DNA from: Ecdyonurus torrentis
Lineage: Eukaryota; Arthropoda; Insecta; Ephemeroptera; Heptageniidae
Direction of reading: 5' to 3'
Assembly (NCBI GenBank): GCA_949318235.1
Contig: OX439132.1
Span: 9,979,254 to 10,043,253, forward strand
DNA length: 64,000 nt
Both the position numbers and the translations under genes were made by a program. Positions 61,211 through 64,000 of this stretch are shown piece after piece (position 1 is the first letter of the stretch; each line of letters begins with the position of its first letter). Under the pieces are notes generated by a model. It made no database searches. It had not been told where the DNA came from and saw nothing but the letters and a program-made list of their open reading frames with translations.

Positions 61211-62784
61211 AAACTAAAACCAAATCCGGGAGACATTTTTTTAATGACAAAAAAGTATTTGTTTAGTCTATGACTCATTGAAAATCAGTGAGCCATAAAA
61301 TTTGACTGAAAACAAAACAAATTATTATTTTTTTAATATTTTTAAGATCTACAAATTTTTCAAATTTATTTTTATAGCTTTATATGCATAATGTTATTCA
61401 CTTTGATACATATTTATCATGTTTACATTAACAAAATATCGTATGGAAAATAATGCTATATTAAAAGTTTAATGCGATGTATTAACAATTATTTCAAACG
61501 CTTAAATTGTGTGCAATCAAATACAATAACATTAAATTAAGGTTTTTGTAAACAAATTTAGTAATTGAATCATTTGTAGACCACCTTGTAATTATTATTT
61601 AAATAGAGACTTAACTTTTAACTTAAAAAAGAAAGAAAAAAAAAGTAATTGTTATATTTTACAAGGTTATTTGATTCGTCAAGTAATTTCTTTTACTAAC
61701 AAGTACTAAAATTAAATCGTCTCCTGATCAGACATAATTTTTTTTCTCCGGAAGTATTTTATGTTAAAACTGGACAAAATAAATAAAAATATATTATTTC
61801 TAATCAAGTATAAAACAAAAAGTCAAGATGATTTATTTGTGGCTGTGATTTAGTGGTGCACGTCGTTTGCAATCACGTGTGACAATAGAGTAAAGAAAAA
61901 AAAAAAATGAAAAATTAAAAAAAAAAAAAAAAAAAAAAAGAATGTTCCCATGCACGGTCTTTTAACTATATATATACAGCACGATAGGAAACATTCACTA
62001 AAAGTGCAAGGTCACGGGTACTATATTATAATAGTACGATTAAAATCATAAATTTATTATTATTATGTCAAATAAAATTGTTTTATAGTCTATAAATTTA
62101 ATAATATAAATTGTTTGATTTCTCGGTACAGACACTATAATATAAAGGTGTATTCTACTTATGGACATATCATAGAAAAGCAATACGTTAAATAAAACAA
62201 ACTTTATAAGAATTGTTATGAAGCATTATAGAATAAAAATAAAGGCGTATAAAAATAAAGTACAGGCAGCACAGACACTGTGATATAAAATTTGATTCTA
62301 TTATCTTATGAAATTAATTTGTATTTATACACGTAAACAAATAAATATACATTATAATTATATGCTTAATGCAGCAACGTTTATTCATATTCCATAATTT
62401 ATGCTATATATTTTATAGAGATTTTAATATTATCAAAATAGTTGAGATGTTCAGCGTAATTACGTATTATTACAAAATAGTAACATTTTGTGCTCTATAC
62501 AATATAGGAATTTGTTCAATGCAGCATCAATTACGTAATTTATTTTTTACTTGTATAGAGCAATATGTTAATTAAAGTCTCAATATCAATGTATAGAATA
62601 TGTTTAAACTATAATGCAATGTGTTGCCATACAATGCAATGTGTGAACCATGTTATGTCACACTGTCTGTACATAATATATAGAATTATTATTCCACTTT
62701 TTACTATTTCAAATCTACTAACAACAAATACACTTGAAGTCTATTGAATCATAAGTATAGTATGAGGAAGACTAAAAAAGTTGT
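61208..62784. other. A+T-rich non-coding stretch
   Basis: No gene supported. Poly(A) at about 61917-61939. A 12-bp inverted repeat TGCTCTATACAA/TTGTATAGAGCA lies at 62491-62562. It encloses AATGCAGCATCAATTACGTAA, which resembles the AGCATAAATTACGTA family. A direct repeat AATGCAATGTGT occurs near 62613 and 62634. Confidence 0.5.
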
Positions 62785-62786
62785 TA

Positions 62787-63089
62787 GAGGTTAATTTTAT
62801 CTCATAACCTAAAAGTGGACATTGTCCTGAATTAAGAGATATGCAAATTTGTAATTTTTTGAGTTCATTAAGAATTTTTAATTAATTTGTGAAAATTGAA
62901 AAATGACGTCACCGGTGTCAACTTATACATGTGATGTGATGTGAGCATAAAAAAATTTGACACCCGTTACGTAATTTTATGACTTCCAAAAATCAATTAA
63001 AAATATTGAATGAGCTCAAAAATTACAAATTCGCATCTCTATCGATTCAGGACAATGTCCTCTTTAAGAATATGCAATAAAATTACCTC
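62787..63089. mobile_element. TA-flanked palindromic MITE
   Basis: A 303-bp element whose ends are inverted repeats of roughly 120-150 bp with scattered mismatches, starting GAGGTTAATTTTAT and ending ATAAAATTACCTC. TA lies on both sides (62785-62786, 63090-63091), the target site of Tc1/mariner-type elements. Strong paired blocks include GGACATTGTCCTGAAT at the left against its complement at the right, and GCAAATTTGTAATTTTT. It carries a CRE, TGACGTCA, near its centre (about 62904-62911). No ORF. Only one copy is seen in the window. Confidence 0.7.
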
Positions 63090-63091
63090 TA

Positions 63092-64000
<909 letters not shown>

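Overview
The window is eukaryotic nuclear DNA, very A+T-rich by eye, and almost entirely non-coding. An arthropod, most likely an insect, is suggested by the canonical animal tRNA-Gly(GCC) genes, one GT-AG-type spliced coding exon, many long (GA)n/(CT)n, (AT)n and poly(A/T) tracts, and short non-autonomous DNA transposons with TTAA or TA target sites. A very A+T-rich insect such as an aphid or a small parasitoid wasp would fit, but nothing here fixes the order. There are no operons, CRISPR arrays or prokaryotic signals.

Only one convincing protein-coding locus is visible. It is a minus-strand gene around 31.27-32.15 kb with a TATA-type promoter, an inferred 5' UTR exon, a short inferred intron and a 185-codon exon for a proline/glutamine-rich protein. 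That exon ends on a clean GTAAGT donor, and no following exon could be found to the left, so the 31 kb leftward is probably intronic or intergenic. A second coding-like stretch (49.81-50.42 kb, minus) is open for 116 codons, hits one TAG, then stays open in the same frame for 87 more codons. It looks like a decayed gene or a missed exon and is not recognised. Two identical tRNA-Gly(GCC) genes face each other tail-to-tail at 54.3-54.6 kb, and a compact hairpin-rich element lies about 60 bp away.

Mobile and repeat content: a 2.8-kb inverted repeat with about 1.3-kb arms (39.99-42.82 kb); two closely similar TTAA-flanked MITEs in opposite orientation (33.2 and 47.2 kb); two copies of a small foldback MITE (57.8 and 60.3 kb); a TA-flanked palindromic MITE (62.8-63.1 kb); and a dispersed family built from paired TTTATGCT/AGCATAAA hairpins (16.9, 23.2 and 56.8 kb, weaker at 37.5, 43.7 and 62.5 kb). 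Simple repeats include a roughly 390-bp (ACAGAG)n array.

Against the A+T-rich background stand several G+C-richer pockets with dense transcription-factor-like motifs: paired RFX X-boxes at 4.86 kb, E-box/CRE/AP-1/E-box at 24.18 kb, AP-1 and CG-rich at 27.55 kb, 46.62-46.81 kb, a DR1 nuclear-receptor site at 48.88 kb, and 51.9-52.2 kb. These are the best candidates for enhancers or unannotated first exons.
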